A stretch of DNA of 64,000 bases from an uncultured Treponema sp. (GTDB taxonomy: Bacteria > Spirochaetota > Spirochaetia > Treponematales > Treponemataceae). The translations under genes and the position numbers were made by a program. The stretch is from contig CALHVG010000008.1 of NCBI GenBank assembly GCA_938039145.1, forward strand, positions 1 through 64,000, in the 5' to 3' direction. Below the pieces are notes generated by a model that saw nothing but the letters and a program-made list of their open reading frames with translations, made no database searches and was not told the origin of the DNA. This document shows positions 35,935-44,633 of this stretch, one piece after another (within the stretch, counting starts at the first letter, position 1; each line of letters begins with the position of its first letter).

Positions 35935-36327
35935 CTAACGCTTTGAGAACTGGAATCGGCGGCGTGCGCCCTTCTGTCCGTACTTTTTTCGTTCAACCAT
36001 ACGGGAATCTCTTGTAAGATAACCGTTAGCTTTTAGAGAAGTTCTGCAATCAGGATCTATCTGAAGCAATGCTCTTGCAATTCCGTGAGTGCAGGCGGCA
36101 GACTGACCGTTCAGCCCTCCTCCGGCAACCGTTATCACAATGTCGAACTTATTATCGTTCGATGTTACAAGCAAAGGCTGATGAATGAGTTTTGCCTGCT
36201 CATCCGTGTTAAAATAATCCTTCGCATCCTTTCCGTTTATAACAATCTTTCCGGAACCTTCACGAACAAACACCCGCGCTACTGCGGTCTTTCTTCTTCC
36301 TGTTCCAATAGCAATGTTTTTTATCAT
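35935..36327 (-). CDS. rpsI: 30S ribosomal protein S9
   Basis: 130 residues, full length. Signature GTGRRKTAVARVFVREGSGKIVINGK at the start, GGGLNGQSAACTHGIARALL in the middle, and the C-terminal KKYGQKGARRRFQFSKR tail that reaches the P-site tRNA. Forms the usual pair with rplM (18-base gap). Confidence 0.98.
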   Translation of the reverse strand: MIKNIAIGTGRRKTAVARVFVREGSGKIVINGKDAKDYFNTDEQAKLIHQPLLVTSNDNKFDIVITVAGGGLNGQSAACTHGIARALLQIDPDCRTSLKANGYLTRDSRMVERKKYGQKGARRRFQFSKR

Positions 36328-36345
36328 GTCCTGGTCTCCTTTGCG

Positions 36346-36774
36346 TTAAAGTTCTATAGCCTTTGGATTCTGGGCTGCATGAGGGTGTTCGGCTCCGGCG
36401 TAAATTTTTACGCTGTCCATAAGAACACGTCCAAGACGACCGTGAGGAAGCATACCTTTTACGGCAATCTTCAGCGGATCCGCAGGATGCTTTTCCATGA
36501 GTTTTTCAAACGTATGCTGTTTAAGTCCGCCCACGAAACCGGAATGATGATAATAAATCTTTTTCTGTTCCTTTCCGCCTGTCACAATGACCTTATCGGC
36601 GTTTATTATCACAACGTAATCTCCCATTGCCTGATTAGGCGTGAAAGTTACCTTGTTCTTTCCTCGAACAATGGCGGCAACTTTTGCTGCCACCCTACCG
36701 AGCGTTTTTCCTTCAGCATCAATCAAAAACCAATTGCGCTTCTGTTCTTTCTCATTTACAAAAATAGTTTTCAT
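36346..36774 (-). CDS. rplM: 50S ribosomal protein L13
   Basis: 142 residues, full length: NWFLIDAEGKTLGRVAAKVA near the start and HPADPLKIAVKGMLPHGRLGR towards the end. Large-subunit assembly protein. Heads the rplM-rpsI operon behind a strong promoter and a ~105-base leader with a stem-loop that may allow autogenous control. Confidence 0.98.
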   Translation of the reverse strand: MKTIFVNEKEQKRNWFLIDAEGKTLGRVAAKVAAIVRGKNKVTFTPNQAMGDYVVIINADKVIVTGGKEQKKIYYHHSGFVGGLKQHTFEKLMEKHPADPLKIAVKGMLPHGRLGRVLMDSVKIYAGAEHPHAAQNPKAIEL

Positions 36775-36836
36775 GTATATACCTTAAAAATTAAAGTTAT
36801 CGGCGGTCAATGCCTTTGCATCCGACAAATCGCACC

Positions 36837-36867
36837 AAGGATATCCGATGAGCAGTCAGACATCCTT
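36837..36867 (-). promoter_or_regulatory. Stem-loop in the rplM leader
   Basis: On the minus strand AAGGATGTC pairs with GATATCCTT (9 bp including one G-U) around a 13-base loop, about 15 bases after the predicted transcription start. Candidate L13 autoregulatory leader; it was not compared with known L13 leaders. Confidence 0.45.
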
Positions 36868-36884
36868 TATATACGGGGACTTGA

Positions 36885-36913
36885 AGTATACATTTTTTTC
36901 AAAATCGGGTCAA
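36885..36913 (-). promoter_or_regulatory. Sigma-70-type promoter of rplM-rpsI
   Basis: On the minus strand TTGACC, 17 bp, TATACT: five of six matches in each box with ideal spacing. Lies inside the end of the small membrane-protein region and gives a leader of about 105 bases. Confidence 0.65.
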
Positions 36914-36925
36914 TCTTCTTTAGGA

Positions 36926-37165
36926 TTATTTTGCCCCTGCGTTCTCTCCGGCGGATGCCTCTTTCTCTTCTCGTTTTGCTTCTTTCTTGTCTTTTATGTC
37001 AGCCGCACCGATAAAAAGAAGAATAAGTCCTATGAATGCCGAAAGAACAGGAGCCGCTCCCTTTAGAAAATCGATTACCTGCGGTCCCCATGAAAGCGGA
37101 AACATCGGAAGAACCGAAAAAACGCAGAACGCTATCAAAAAAAGCCCCAGAATTAAAGAAACCAT
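36926..37165 (-). CDS. Small two-helix membrane protein
   Basis: 79 residues: hydrophobic helices at about 3-20 and 35-52, then a Lys/Glu-rich cytoplasmic-type tail (DIKDKKEAKREEKEA). GGAG lies six bases before the ATG. I recognise no family. It lies upstream of rplM on the same strand, with the rplM promoter beginning right after its stop codon. Confidence 0.65.
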   Translation of the reverse strand: MVSLILGLFLIAFCVFSVLPMFPLSWGPQVIDFLKGAAPVLSAFIGLILLFIGAADIKDKKEAKREEKEASAGENAGAK

Positions 37166-37274
37166 AAAAATCTCCTTTTGGATGTAAAATCATCTTTTAC
37201 TATAACAAAATATGCGCATAACCTCAATAAACAGCCTCTGGCAGAATAAAGGGAAGATTTCCAATATAACACAA

Positions 37275-37303
37275 ACGGGACGCAAGAAAATCTTGCGCCC
37301 CGT
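37275..37303 (-). terminator. Hairpin after the outer-membrane-type gene
   Basis: ACGGG-A-CGCAAGA, loop AAA, TCTTGCG-C-CCCGT: 12 pairs with one A/C mismatch. The downstream minus-strand sequence is only moderately T-rich, so termination efficiency is uncertain. Confidence 0.6.
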
Positions 37304-37335
37304 CCGTCTTATAAAACAAAGATTAGATGTAAATA

Positions 37336-37917
37336 TTAGAACTTGTATCCGGCTCCGATACCAACATCGATTTTGTAGCCAAGATATTTATCTGTATTGG
37401 ACACACCATCAGCCTTGTTTATATGGAAACCTACCAATGCCTGCGGACGAAGATAGATACGGCTGGAAAGGGAAATATCCGAACCTACACCAAAGTCAAT
37501 CCAGACGCGGTCATTATTGGTGGAATTCTGAGCATCCTTAACGATATCAAGGTCGAATCCGAAAAGCGGATATATTTTTGCGACAGAACCAATCTTGAAA
37601 GGAAATTTTCCAAGAAGGCCCAAGTTCACAAAATGGATTCTAGCCAACGCCTCGGTAGTAGTTGTGGTACTTCCAATTATCCTGGTCTGCTTTGCATTTC
37701 CTACGGTATAACTGGAGCCCAAAGAAAGGGTCGCATACTGAGCATCAAAGAAAAACTTCAAGCCCATATTGTTCTGCGTATTTCTGACTATTGCCGAACT
37801 ATTGGTAACAGTTGCACCCTAGAAGCTGTAATCAAGCATGCTTCCGGCGCTGACATCAAGCGCAAACAAAGCACTTGAAACACACAGTGCAATTACGACT
37901 GCAAATATCTTTTTCAT
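37336..37917 (-). pseudogene. Outer-membrane beta-barrel-type protein, interrupted by amber codon 33
   Basis: A 194-codon frame with a single in-frame TAG at 37819-37821. The start (MKKIFAVVIALCVSSALFALDVSAG) is a clear signal peptide, with AAGGAG seven bases upstream and a good promoter. After the TAG the frame continues for 161 codons without another stop and shows alternating strands with aromatic residues, ending GAGYKF with a C-terminal Phe, as in outer-membrane barrels. The part after the TAG could only start at an internal ATG (37767) and would lack a signal peptide. Either a recent nonsense mutation, a switchable allele, readthrough, or a base error. TAG is an ordinary stop elsewhere in the window. 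Confidence 0.7.
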
Positions 37918-37949
37918 TTCAAATCTCCTTGTGTAATGAAATATTTGGA

Positions 37950-37979
37950 AGTCTATCGTTTCCCCTGATATTTTGTCAA
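37950..37979 (-). promoter_or_regulatory. Promoter of the interrupted outer-membrane-type gene
   Basis: On the minus strand a perfect TTGACA, 18 bp, TAGACT, about 32 bases before the start codon. It appears intact even though the gene is interrupted. Confidence 0.55.
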
Positions 37980-38304
37980 TATGATTTTTAGGATTGAAAA
38001 ATCAGTTTCATCGGGTTTTATAGAAAATATCCATTTCGTAAAAATATTTCATAAAATAAAACCGTTTGGCATATCCAAAGACATTGCCGTGTTTTCAAAT
38101 ACAGCGAAATATCTCTGCAAGTTCTTACATAACAATGACTTACAAATCACCACAACAAAATCTTGGCAATAATTAAAAAACCGAAGTTTTTCTAACTTCC
38201 CTATTGACAATCGGACTGTTAAACATCATTTTGTTCATTACGACTGAACTACAAAAACTGCAGTTTTGCAGGTCTTTCATTTCATTGACAATGAGGAACT
38301 TTGA
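37980..38304. other. Intergenic region before potA
   Basis: AT-rich, no gene supported. Holds a small hairpin (GAAGTT/AACTTC, 38185-38199) and a TTGACA at 38204-38209 without a convincing -10 box at the right distance. potA's ribosome-binding site (GAGG) is at about 38292. Confidence 0.4.
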
Positions 38305-39498
38305 GTGAACGGAAGTCAAGTTACCATTGCTCATGTTTCAAAGCGCTTCGGGGACTTCGTGGCGCTCGACGACATCAGTTTTACTATTCAGCCGGGAGAA
38401 TTCTTTTCCCTGCTGGGACCTTCAGGCTGCGGCAAAACGACACTGCTTAGAATCCTTGCGGGATTTGAATTTCCCGATGACGGCGCTATCCTTCTTGACG
38501 ACAAGGATGTGCTGAAATTCCAGGCGAACAAACGTCCGACAAACACCGTGTTCCAGACGTATGCCCTTTTTCCGCATATGTCAGTGTACGACAACATAGC
38601 GTTTTCCCTCAAGTTGAAAAAACTCCCGAAAGACGAGATAGACAAAAAAGTCCGGCATTACGTCCATCTTGTGCAGCTGGACGATCATATCCATAAAAAG
38701 CCGAACCAGCTTTCAGGCGGACAGAAACAGCGCGTGGCAATCGCAAGGGCATTGATAAACGAGCCTAAAGTCCTTTTGCTTGACGAACCTCTTTCGGCAC
38801 TGGATGCAAAACTCAGGTCCAGCCTTTTGATAGACCTTGACAATCTCCACGACAAAATCGGAATTACGTTCATCTATGTTACCCACGACCAAAGCGAGGC
38901 ACTTGCCGTAAGCGACAGAATCGCGGTGATGAACAAAGGGCATGTCCTTCAGGTGGGAACTCCGTTCGAGATTTACGAAAGCCCCGCGACACAGTTCGTG
39001 GCGCATTTCATAGGCGAGACAAACATTTTCGAAAGCACTGTAGTAAAATGCGAGGAATACAAAGTTCCCAAAAAATCCGACATCGAGCATATGGTCACCC
39101 TGAACGTCCCTTCGCTTGGAACACAGGCGCACCTTACAGGAGAGACACAGGCGACAATGGAAGAAGACAAGAACATCCTTGTAACCGACTACGAGCATAC
39201 TGACGAAGGTCAAAAAGTCGCGTTCACCATAAGACCGGAAAAAATCAAAATAACCCTTGAAGAACCGAACGTGAAAGGACGGAAAGACATAAATGTCTTC
39301 AAGGGGATTGTCGAAGAGCCCATCTACACGGGATTCCAGACAAAATTCTACGTCCGGCTTGAGAACGGAACTATAGTGAAGGTGTTCAAGCAGCATACAA
39401 ACTATTTTGACGACGGTCCTGAAATCACATGGAAGGACACGGTTTTCATCTCTTGGTCCGCAGAGGACGGCTACATCGTTGAGGATATCAACAAGTAG
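38305..39498 (+). CDS. potA: Spermidine/putrescine ABC transporter ATPase PotA
   Basis: 397 residues, GTG start with GAGG nine bases upstream. Walker A GPSGCGKTTLLR, signature LSGGQKQRVAIARAL, Walker B VLLLDEPLSALDAKLR, H-loop THDQSEAL. The C-terminal TOBE-type domain is interrupted by a ~40-residue polar stretch (about 245-285), making it a little longer than E. coli PotA (378). Powers polyamine import with PotBCD. Confidence 0.92.
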   Translation: MNGSQVTIAHVSKRFGDFVALDDISFTIQPGEFFSLLGPSGCGKTTLLRILAGFEFPDDGAILLDDKDVLKFQANKRPTNTVFQTYALFPHMSVYDNIAFSLKLKKLPKDEIDKKVRHYVHLVQLDDHIHKKPNQLSGGQKQRVAIARALINEPKVLLLDEPLSALDAKLRSSLLIDLDNLHDKIGITFIYVTHDQSEALAVSDRIAVMNKGHVLQVGTPFEIYESPATQFVAHFIGETNIFESTVVKCEEYKVPKKSDIEHMVTLNVPSLGTQAHLTGETQATMEEDKNILVTDYEHTDEGQKVAFTIRPEKIKITLEEPNVKGRKDINVFKGIVEEPIYTGFQTKFYVRLENGTIVKVFKQHTNYFDDGPEITWKDTVFISWSAEDGYIVEDINK

Positions 39499-39523
39499 TT
39501 TTGTTTTTTGGAGATTTTAGATT

Positions 39524-40504
39524 TTGACAAGTATATTTTTTTCAGGCTCAAAGACTTCATCAAAGGACGGCGAAAAATACGAGAGAAACGGAAAAACCAA
39601 TCCGGGAGTTTTCTACGCCTGGCCCATGGGAATATGGTTTTCGCTGTTCTTTGTAATTCCGCTTGTAATAATCGTAGCCTATTCTTTCATGAAAAGGGAC
39701 ATGTTCGGAGGCGTGGTGAAAAAATTCACGCTGGATGCGTACAAAGCGATTTTCACGATGGACGAGGAATCCAAAAGATTCATATACATTCCGGTTCTTT
39801 TTAGAACGCTTTGGATGACAGCCCTCGCAACCTTCATATCGATACTTATAGCGCTCCCCTGCGGATACGCCATCGCAAGAAGCAGGCATCAGACATTGCT
39901 TCTTATACTGGTGATAGTCCCGTTCCTCACGAACTCGCTTATCCGGATTTTCGCATGGATGACGATTCTAAGCGAGAACGGACTTATGAACAGAATCCTT
40001 GAACTGTGCATGAAGGCGTGGTTTTTCATCACGGGAAATAAAGAAGGCGTTTTCGTTTCGCACAAATTCATGTTCACAAAGGGCGCGGTGATTCTTGTAA
40101 GCATCTATATGTATCTTCCGTATGCAATACTCCCGATTTTCACTTCGGTCGACAGATTTGATTTTACTCTTCTTGAGGCGGCGCGAGACCTTGGGGCATC
40201 AAAACCGGGAGCGATAGCAAGAATCCTTATTCCCGGAATAAAAAGCGGAATAATAAGTTCGCTTATATTCACGTTCATTCCGATATTCGGAAACTATACG
40301 GTCCCGCAACTTGTGGGAAGCACGGAAAGTTACATGCTTGGAAACATAATCATGGATCAGATTACAAAGGCAAGAAATCTTCCTTTGGCATCCGCATTCA
40401 GCGTGATTCTTACAGTCATAAGCATGCTCGCAATCCTCATAATGCTTTCAACGGATAAAAAGGAAGCGAAGGTAAGCGAGTCTTCCGCAAAAGGAGCAAG
40501 GTGA
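39524..40504 (+). CDS. potB: Spermidine/putrescine ABC transporter permease PotB
   Basis: 326 residues, six helices. TTG start, with GGAG ten bases upstream. Coupling motif EAARDLGASKPGAIARILIPGIKSGI; other traits are NSLIRIFAWMTIL and GNYTVPQLVGS, typical of PotB. A polar N-terminal extension of ~35 residues (FKDGEKYERNGK-like) precedes helix 1. Overlaps potC by one to three bases. Confidence 0.9.
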   Translation: MTSIFFSGSKTSSKDGEKYERNGKTNPGVFYAWPMGIWFSLFFVIPLVIIVAYSFMKRDMFGGVVKKFTLDAYKAIFTMDEESKRFIYIPVLFRTLWMTALATFISILIALPCGYAIARSRHQTLLLILVIVPFLTNSLIRIFAWMTILSENGLMNRILELCMKAWFFITGNKEGVFVSHKFMFTKGAVILVSIYMYLPYAILPIFTSVDRFDFTLLEAARDLGASKPGAIARILIPGIKSGIISSLIFTFIPIFGNYTVPQLVGSTESYMLGNIIMDQITKARNLPLASAFSVILTVISMLAILIMLSTDKKEAKVSESSAKGAR

Positions 40505-41379
40505 TGGAATTCCTTTTCACCCTGATAATGTCCCTTTTGGGAAAAAACCATCATGCAAGAACAGAATCGAACAAACATGCCAGAAGAAGCTGGAAAAAAA
40601 GAAACAAGGCTTTCAGTTTTTCTAACACAGTGCTTTTTCTTTCGCTTCTTTTTCTGTTTGTTCCGCTTTTTGTGATAATCCTGTACTCGTTCAACAGTTC
40701 GGAATCTTCGTCGTTTTCAGGATTTTCTCTTGTATGGTACAAAGAACTTTTTGCGCATTCAAACGGACTTTGGCAAAGTCTCCTACATTCTGCGGTCGTA
40801 GCAATTGTGTCCGCCGTTATAGCGACAGTGCTTGGAACATTGGCAGCCATAGGAATCAGCTGGAACAGATTTCTTGGGCGGACATACATACGCACGCTCT
40901 CTTTTCTTCCGATGGTGCTTCCTGAAGTCATAATGGGAATATCGCTTTTAATTTTTTTAAGCGGAATCCACATGAATCTTGGACTTGGAACGATAATAAT
41001 CGCCCACACCACATTCTGCCTTCCGTTTGTATATCTTATGGTAAACGCCAGGGTAAGCGATTTTGACTATTCTATAATAGAAGCAAGTTACGACCTTGGG
41101 GCAACGGAAAAAGAAACTCTTTTCAAGGTCATAATACCTGCGATAATGCCCGGCGTTATTTCAGGCTTTATGATGAGCGTCACGCTTTCCATCGAAGATT
41201 TTGTGATAACTTCCCTTGTGAATGGAAATGTGGTAACTCTTCCAATCTATGTGTACAACATGATACGGCATGGTGTAAGCCCCGTGATAAACGCCCTCTC
41301 CTTCGTCCTTATAATGCTTATAAGCGCAGTTACGGTAATTCTAAGGAAGAGCCTACGGGGATTCGCCGCCGTTCATTGA
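40504..41379 (+). CDS. potC: Spermidine/putrescine ABC transporter permease PotC
   Basis: 291 residues from the ATG at 40504, which overlaps the potB stop (TGATG) and has AAGGAG at the right distance; a GTG one codon earlier is less likely. Coupling motif EASYDLGATEKETLFKVIIPAIMPGV, and IEDFVITSLVNG, as in PotC. Its N-terminus carries ~35 basic residues before the first helix. Confidence 0.92.
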   Translation: MEFLFTLIMSLLGKNHHARTESNKHARRSWKKRNKAFSFSNTVLFLSLLFLFVPLFVIILYSFNSSESSSFSGFSLVWYKELFAHSNGLWQSLLHSAVVAIVSAVIATVLGTLAAIGISWNRFLGRTYIRTLSFLPMVLPEVIMGISLLIFLSGIHMNLGLGTIIIAHTTFCLPFVYLMVNARVSDFDYSIIEASYDLGATEKETLFKVIIPAIMPGVISGFMMSVTLSIEDFVITSLVNGNVVTLPIYVYNMIRHGVSPVINALSFVLIMLISAVTVILRKSLRGFAAVH

Positions 41380-41447
41380 AATAAATATGTGAAAGATTTC
41401 CTGAAAAATCGAATTCTTCCGCTTAAATTTTAAATTAAGGAAAAAAC

Positions 41448-42512
41448 ATGAAAAAAAATTCGTCAAAAGCAAAAAAATCGGTCGCTGCAGTTCTTGCGGC
41501 AACTCTAGCCTTTCTTCTATTTTCTTGCGAGAAAAAAGAAACTTTGAACCTTTTTACATGGACTTACTATACGCCAAAGCCTGTCGTGGAGGCCTTTGAG
41601 AAGGAATTCGGTTGCAAGGTTGTGGTCACGGAATACGATTCCAACGAAACCATGTTCAACAAACTGGTGAACGGAGGCTACAGGAATTTCGACATAGTAG
41701 TCCCTAGCCAAGATTATGTTTCAATCCTTATGAAAAAAAACATGCTCCAGCCGATTGTAAAAGAAAAGTTCACGAACCGGAAAATGATAAACCCTAGCCT
41801 GATGATGAAAATCACATACGATCCGGAAATGGCCTATGCGATTCCGTACTATTACGGAGCGGCGGGCATAAGCGTCAACAGGAAAAAAGTTTTAGACAAC
41901 AATTATGAAAGGTCATGGGATATATTTTCAAACCCAAGATTCAAAGGACACGCCAGCATGATGGACGACTACAGGGAGGTCATAGGAGAGGCGCTAAAAC
42001 AAAAAGGATATTCTGTTTCGACTCTGAACAAAAACGAGCTGAACGATGCGATAGAACTTATAAAAACATCCTGGCTTCCGAACATCGTAAAATTCGACGC
42101 CGAAGGATTCGGAAAGGATTTTGCGAGGGGAGACCTTTGGCTGTGTCACGGATATGCCGAAGTTATATACGGCGAAGTTCCAAAAGTGCAGTGGGATGAG
42201 ACAATAGATTTTTTCATTCCCGAAGAAGGCGGAACCGCATACCTTGACAGCATGTGCATACTAAAGAATTCGAAAAAAGCCGAACTTGCAACCGATTTTA
42301 TAAATTTTCTTCATAATCCTGAAAACTATGCAAAATTTTTGGATTTTTTCCAGTTTCCTTCCTACGTCAATATAGAGGCTGATAAATACAGGACAACCGT
42401 TCCACTCTACTCCGCCGAAGCGATGGCAAACTGCGAGCTAAAGAACGACATCGGCGATTTCATGGCGACATATTACGGAAAATGGGAAAAACTAAGACTT
42501 CTTTCAAACTAA
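41448..42512 (+). CDS. potD: Spermidine/putrescine-binding lipoprotein PotD
   Basis: 354 residues. Lipoprotein signal peptide with lipobox LLFSC at about residues 23-27. PotD/PotF traits: LFTWTYYTPKPVVEAFEKEFG, DIVVPSQDYVSILM, IPYYYGAAGISVN, RGDLWLCHGYAEV and PEEGGTAYLDSMCI. Membrane-anchored polyamine-binding subunit of PotABCD. Followed by a 376-base gap. Confidence 0.93.
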   Translation: MKKNSSKAKKSVAAVLAATLAFLLFSCEKKETLNLFTWTYYTPKPVVEAFEKEFGCKVVVTEYDSNETMFNKLVNGGYRNFDIVVPSQDYVSILMKKNMLQPIVKEKFTNRKMINPSLMMKITYDPEMAYAIPYYYGAAGISVNRKKVLDNNYERSWDIFSNPRFKGHASMMDDYREVIGEALKQKGYSVSTLNKNELNDAIELIKTSWLPNIVKFDAEGFGKDFARGDLWLCHGYAEVIYGEVPKVQWDETIDFFIPEEGGTAYLDSMCILKNSKKAELATDFINFLHNPENYAKFLDFFQFPSYVNIEADKYRTTVPLYSAEAMANCELKNDIGDFMATYYGKWEKLRLLSN

Positions 42513-42591
42513 AAGGACGAATGTCGAGTTTCTCTATTTTTATAAATATCGTATATAGTTTACCTAAAAAATTGAAATGTATGAATGAATT

Positions 42592-42692
42592 GGGATTCCA
42601 AAGGGCGCAAGTCCTTTGGTCGTGCCCAAGGAAGGTGGGTTCTCAAGGGAGGAAAACTGCGGGCTTCGAACTCTGAGCTGGTTTCCTCCCTC
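42592..42692 (-). repeat. Dispersed palindromic repeat, inverted copy
   Basis: Reverse-complement copy of the first ~100 bases of the composite repeats at 58.97 and 62.93 kb. It holds CCAAAGG...CCTTTGG (42598-42619) and the long stem GGGAGGAAAAC (42647-42657) with GTTTCCTCCC (42681-42690), plus the shared loop bases AGAGTTCGAAGCCC read on the minus strand. It is the main content of the potD-murE gap; no gene is seen there. Confidence 0.85.
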
Positions 42693-42805
42693 GAAAAAAA
42701 AGTTTTAAGACTTGCCTTAGAAGAATATAAACTTTGAGTTTATAAAACTTGAGATTAAACCTAAAAATATTTTCGTTCCAAGAATTCTTAAATCCTTTTT
42801 TGTAG

Positions 42806-42834
42806 TTCACTGAAAACAAAAAAAACGCTAAGAT
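42806..42834 (+). promoter_or_regulatory. Possible promoter of murE-ddl-murD
   Basis: TTCACT, 17 bp, TAAGAT (four of six matches in each box), 54 bases before the murE start, which has AGGA upstream. Confidence 0.4.
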
Positions 42835-42888
42835 ATGGAACAATCTGCGGTGGGCGGATTTAATGTCTGAATAAAAATCAGGATTCAT

Positions 42889-44619
42889 ATGAAAAAAAAT
42901 CTTTCACAACTGCTTCCTTCGCTGGCTTATGAACTGGTCGCCTGCGACGGTAAATCGTCCGTAGACATAAATGACGTTGCGGATATTTCAGTGTGCGGCT
43001 TGGCTTTTGACTCACGGAAGGTTTTACCGGGTTTTCTTTTTTTTGCATGGGCTGGAGACCATACCGACGGAAATTCTTTCATTCCAGACGCGATTGAGCG
43101 GGGCGCGGTCGCAATCGTGTACCAAGGGGAACTTTCAGAAGAAATAAAACAAAAATCCGCAAAGTTGATAGTCAAAAAGCAGATGGAAGATGCCTTTTCG
43201 AAAGCGAGCAAAGATTTTTTTCCGGTCTTCATAAAGGTAAAAGACTCAAGGAAAGCAATGGCTCCGATTTCCGCGTCTTTTTATGATTTTCCGTCAAGCC
43301 GACTTGTGATGATAGGCGTTACAGGTACGGAAGGAAAATCAAGCACCGTATCTTTCATCTGGCAGCTTCTTCGGCTTTTAGGGAAAAAGGCAGGCTTCAT
43401 ATCAACCGTAGAATATTCGTTCGGCAAAGATGCCGTGCCGAATCCGGAGCATCAGACAACCCCCGAATCCCCTGTGATTCAGCAATATCTAAGCCGAATG
43501 CTTGAAAACGGATGCGAATACGCCGTCGTTGAATCTTCAAGCCACGGACTTTCCGACAAACTGAACAGGCTTGGAAACGTGCTTTTTGATTGCGCAGTGT
43601 TCATGAACGTTACGCTTGAACATCTTGAATTCCACAAGGATTTTGAGACTTACAGGAACGACAAAGCAAATCTTTTCAGGGCTTTGGATTTGCACAACCA
43701 CGTAAAGACAATTTTTGGTGTTGAAAAAAAGATTTCTTCCATAGGAATCGTGAACCTTGAAGACCCGAGTGCATCGTATTTTGCGTCAGCCACGAATAAA
43801 AAAATCTACGGCTTCATGACAGAAAATGCCTCGCCTCAAAAAAAAGACATTTTAGAAAGTCCGAAAAATATTTCTGTTATGGAAGGAAAGAACATAAAGT
43901 CGACCACTGATTCACTTGAATTTACTGTAGAAGCGGAAGGATATTCTTCCTGCACAGACGAAATTCCTTACAAAACAGCGGAAGAAAAAGTATCGTTTTC
44001 AGTTCAAGCAAAAACACCCGGCACATTCAACGCCCACAACATAATGGCTTCGATTATCGCCGTTTCCTCGGTAACAAACATCCCGTTCAGCACGATAGCG
44101 GAAAAAGTTCCGGAACTCAAACCAATAAAAGGAAGAATGACATCGATAAAAAAAGGTCAGGATTTCGAGCTAATCGTAGACTACGCCCATACGCCGTCGT
44201 CTTTCGAGGCGGTTCTTCCTCCGCTAAAAAAAAGATGCAAGGGAAAACTTATCTGCCTTTTTGGAAGCGGCGGAGAACGCGACAGGGAAAAAAGACCTTT
44301 ACAGGGCCGCCTTGCAGCCCGATTCTGCGACGTGGTTTTCCTTTCCGACGAAGATCCGCGCGGCGAAGAGCCGGAAGCCTTGCTCCGTGAGATTGCCGAA
44401 GGTGCCTTCACGGAAGGCAAAAAAGAAGGCGAGGACCTTTTTATCGTTCCCGACAGAAAAAAAGCAATCCGGAAAGCGTTCTGTCTTGCAAAAAAGGACG
44501 ACATAGTGATTCTTCTTGGAAAAAGCCACGAAAATTCCATAATATACAAGGACTTTGTGATGCCTTACGACGAAATTTTCGAGGCGGAAAAAGCCATAGA
44601 CGAAATGAAAATAAAATGA
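42889..44619 (+). CDS. murE: UDP-N-acetylmuramoyl-tripeptide synthetase MurE
   Basis: 576 residues, somewhat longer than usual (~490-500). ATP-binding loop GVTGTEGKSSTVSF, substrate segments HQTTPESP and SSHGLSDKLNRLGNVLFDCAVFMNVTLEHLEFH, C-terminal domain VDYAHTPSSF and FGSGGERDREKRP. The motif reading the third amino acid is DEDPRGEEP instead of the DNPR of meso-diaminopimelate enzymes, closer to the DDPR of Thermotoga. Treponemes studied use ornithine at this position, so an ornithine or lysine substrate is more likely. Residues about 285-350 hold an extra variable stretch. Confidence 0.92.
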   Translation: MKKNLSQLLPSLAYELVACDGKSSVDINDVADISVCGLAFDSRKVLPGFLFFAWAGDHTDGNSFIPDAIERGAVAIVYQGELSEEIKQKSAKLIVKKQMEDAFSKASKDFFPVFIKVKDSRKAMAPISASFYDFPSSRLVMIGVTGTEGKSSTVSFIWQLLRLLGKKAGFISTVEYSFGKDAVPNPEHQTTPESPVIQQYLSRMLENGCEYAVVESSSHGLSDKLNRLGNVLFDCAVFMNVTLEHLEFHKDFETYRNDKANLFRALDLHNHVKTIFGVEKKISSIGIVNLEDPSASYFASATNKKIYGFMTENASPQKKDILESPKNISVMEGKNIKSTTDSLEFTVEAEGYSSCTDEIPYKTAEEKVSFSVQAKTPGTFNAHNIMASIIAVSSVTNIPFSTIAEKVPELKPIKGRMTSIKKGQDFELIVDYAHTPSSFEAVLPPLKKRCKGKLICLFGSGGERDREKRPLQGRLAARFCDVVFLSDEDPRGEEPEALLREIAEGAFTEGKKEGEDLFIVPDRKKAIRKAFCLAKKDDIVILLGKSHENSIIYKDFVMPYDEIFEAEKAIDEMKIK

Positions 44620-44633
44620 TTTTGGAGAAAAAC

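Noticed and set aside
36085..37014. 309-codon plus-strand open frame across rpsI-rplM
   Set aside because: It is antisense to two certain ribosomal-protein genes and shows no domain.
38204..38209. TTGACA as the potA promoter
   Set aside because: No acceptable -10 box at 16-18 bp; kept only as a note in the intergenic entry.
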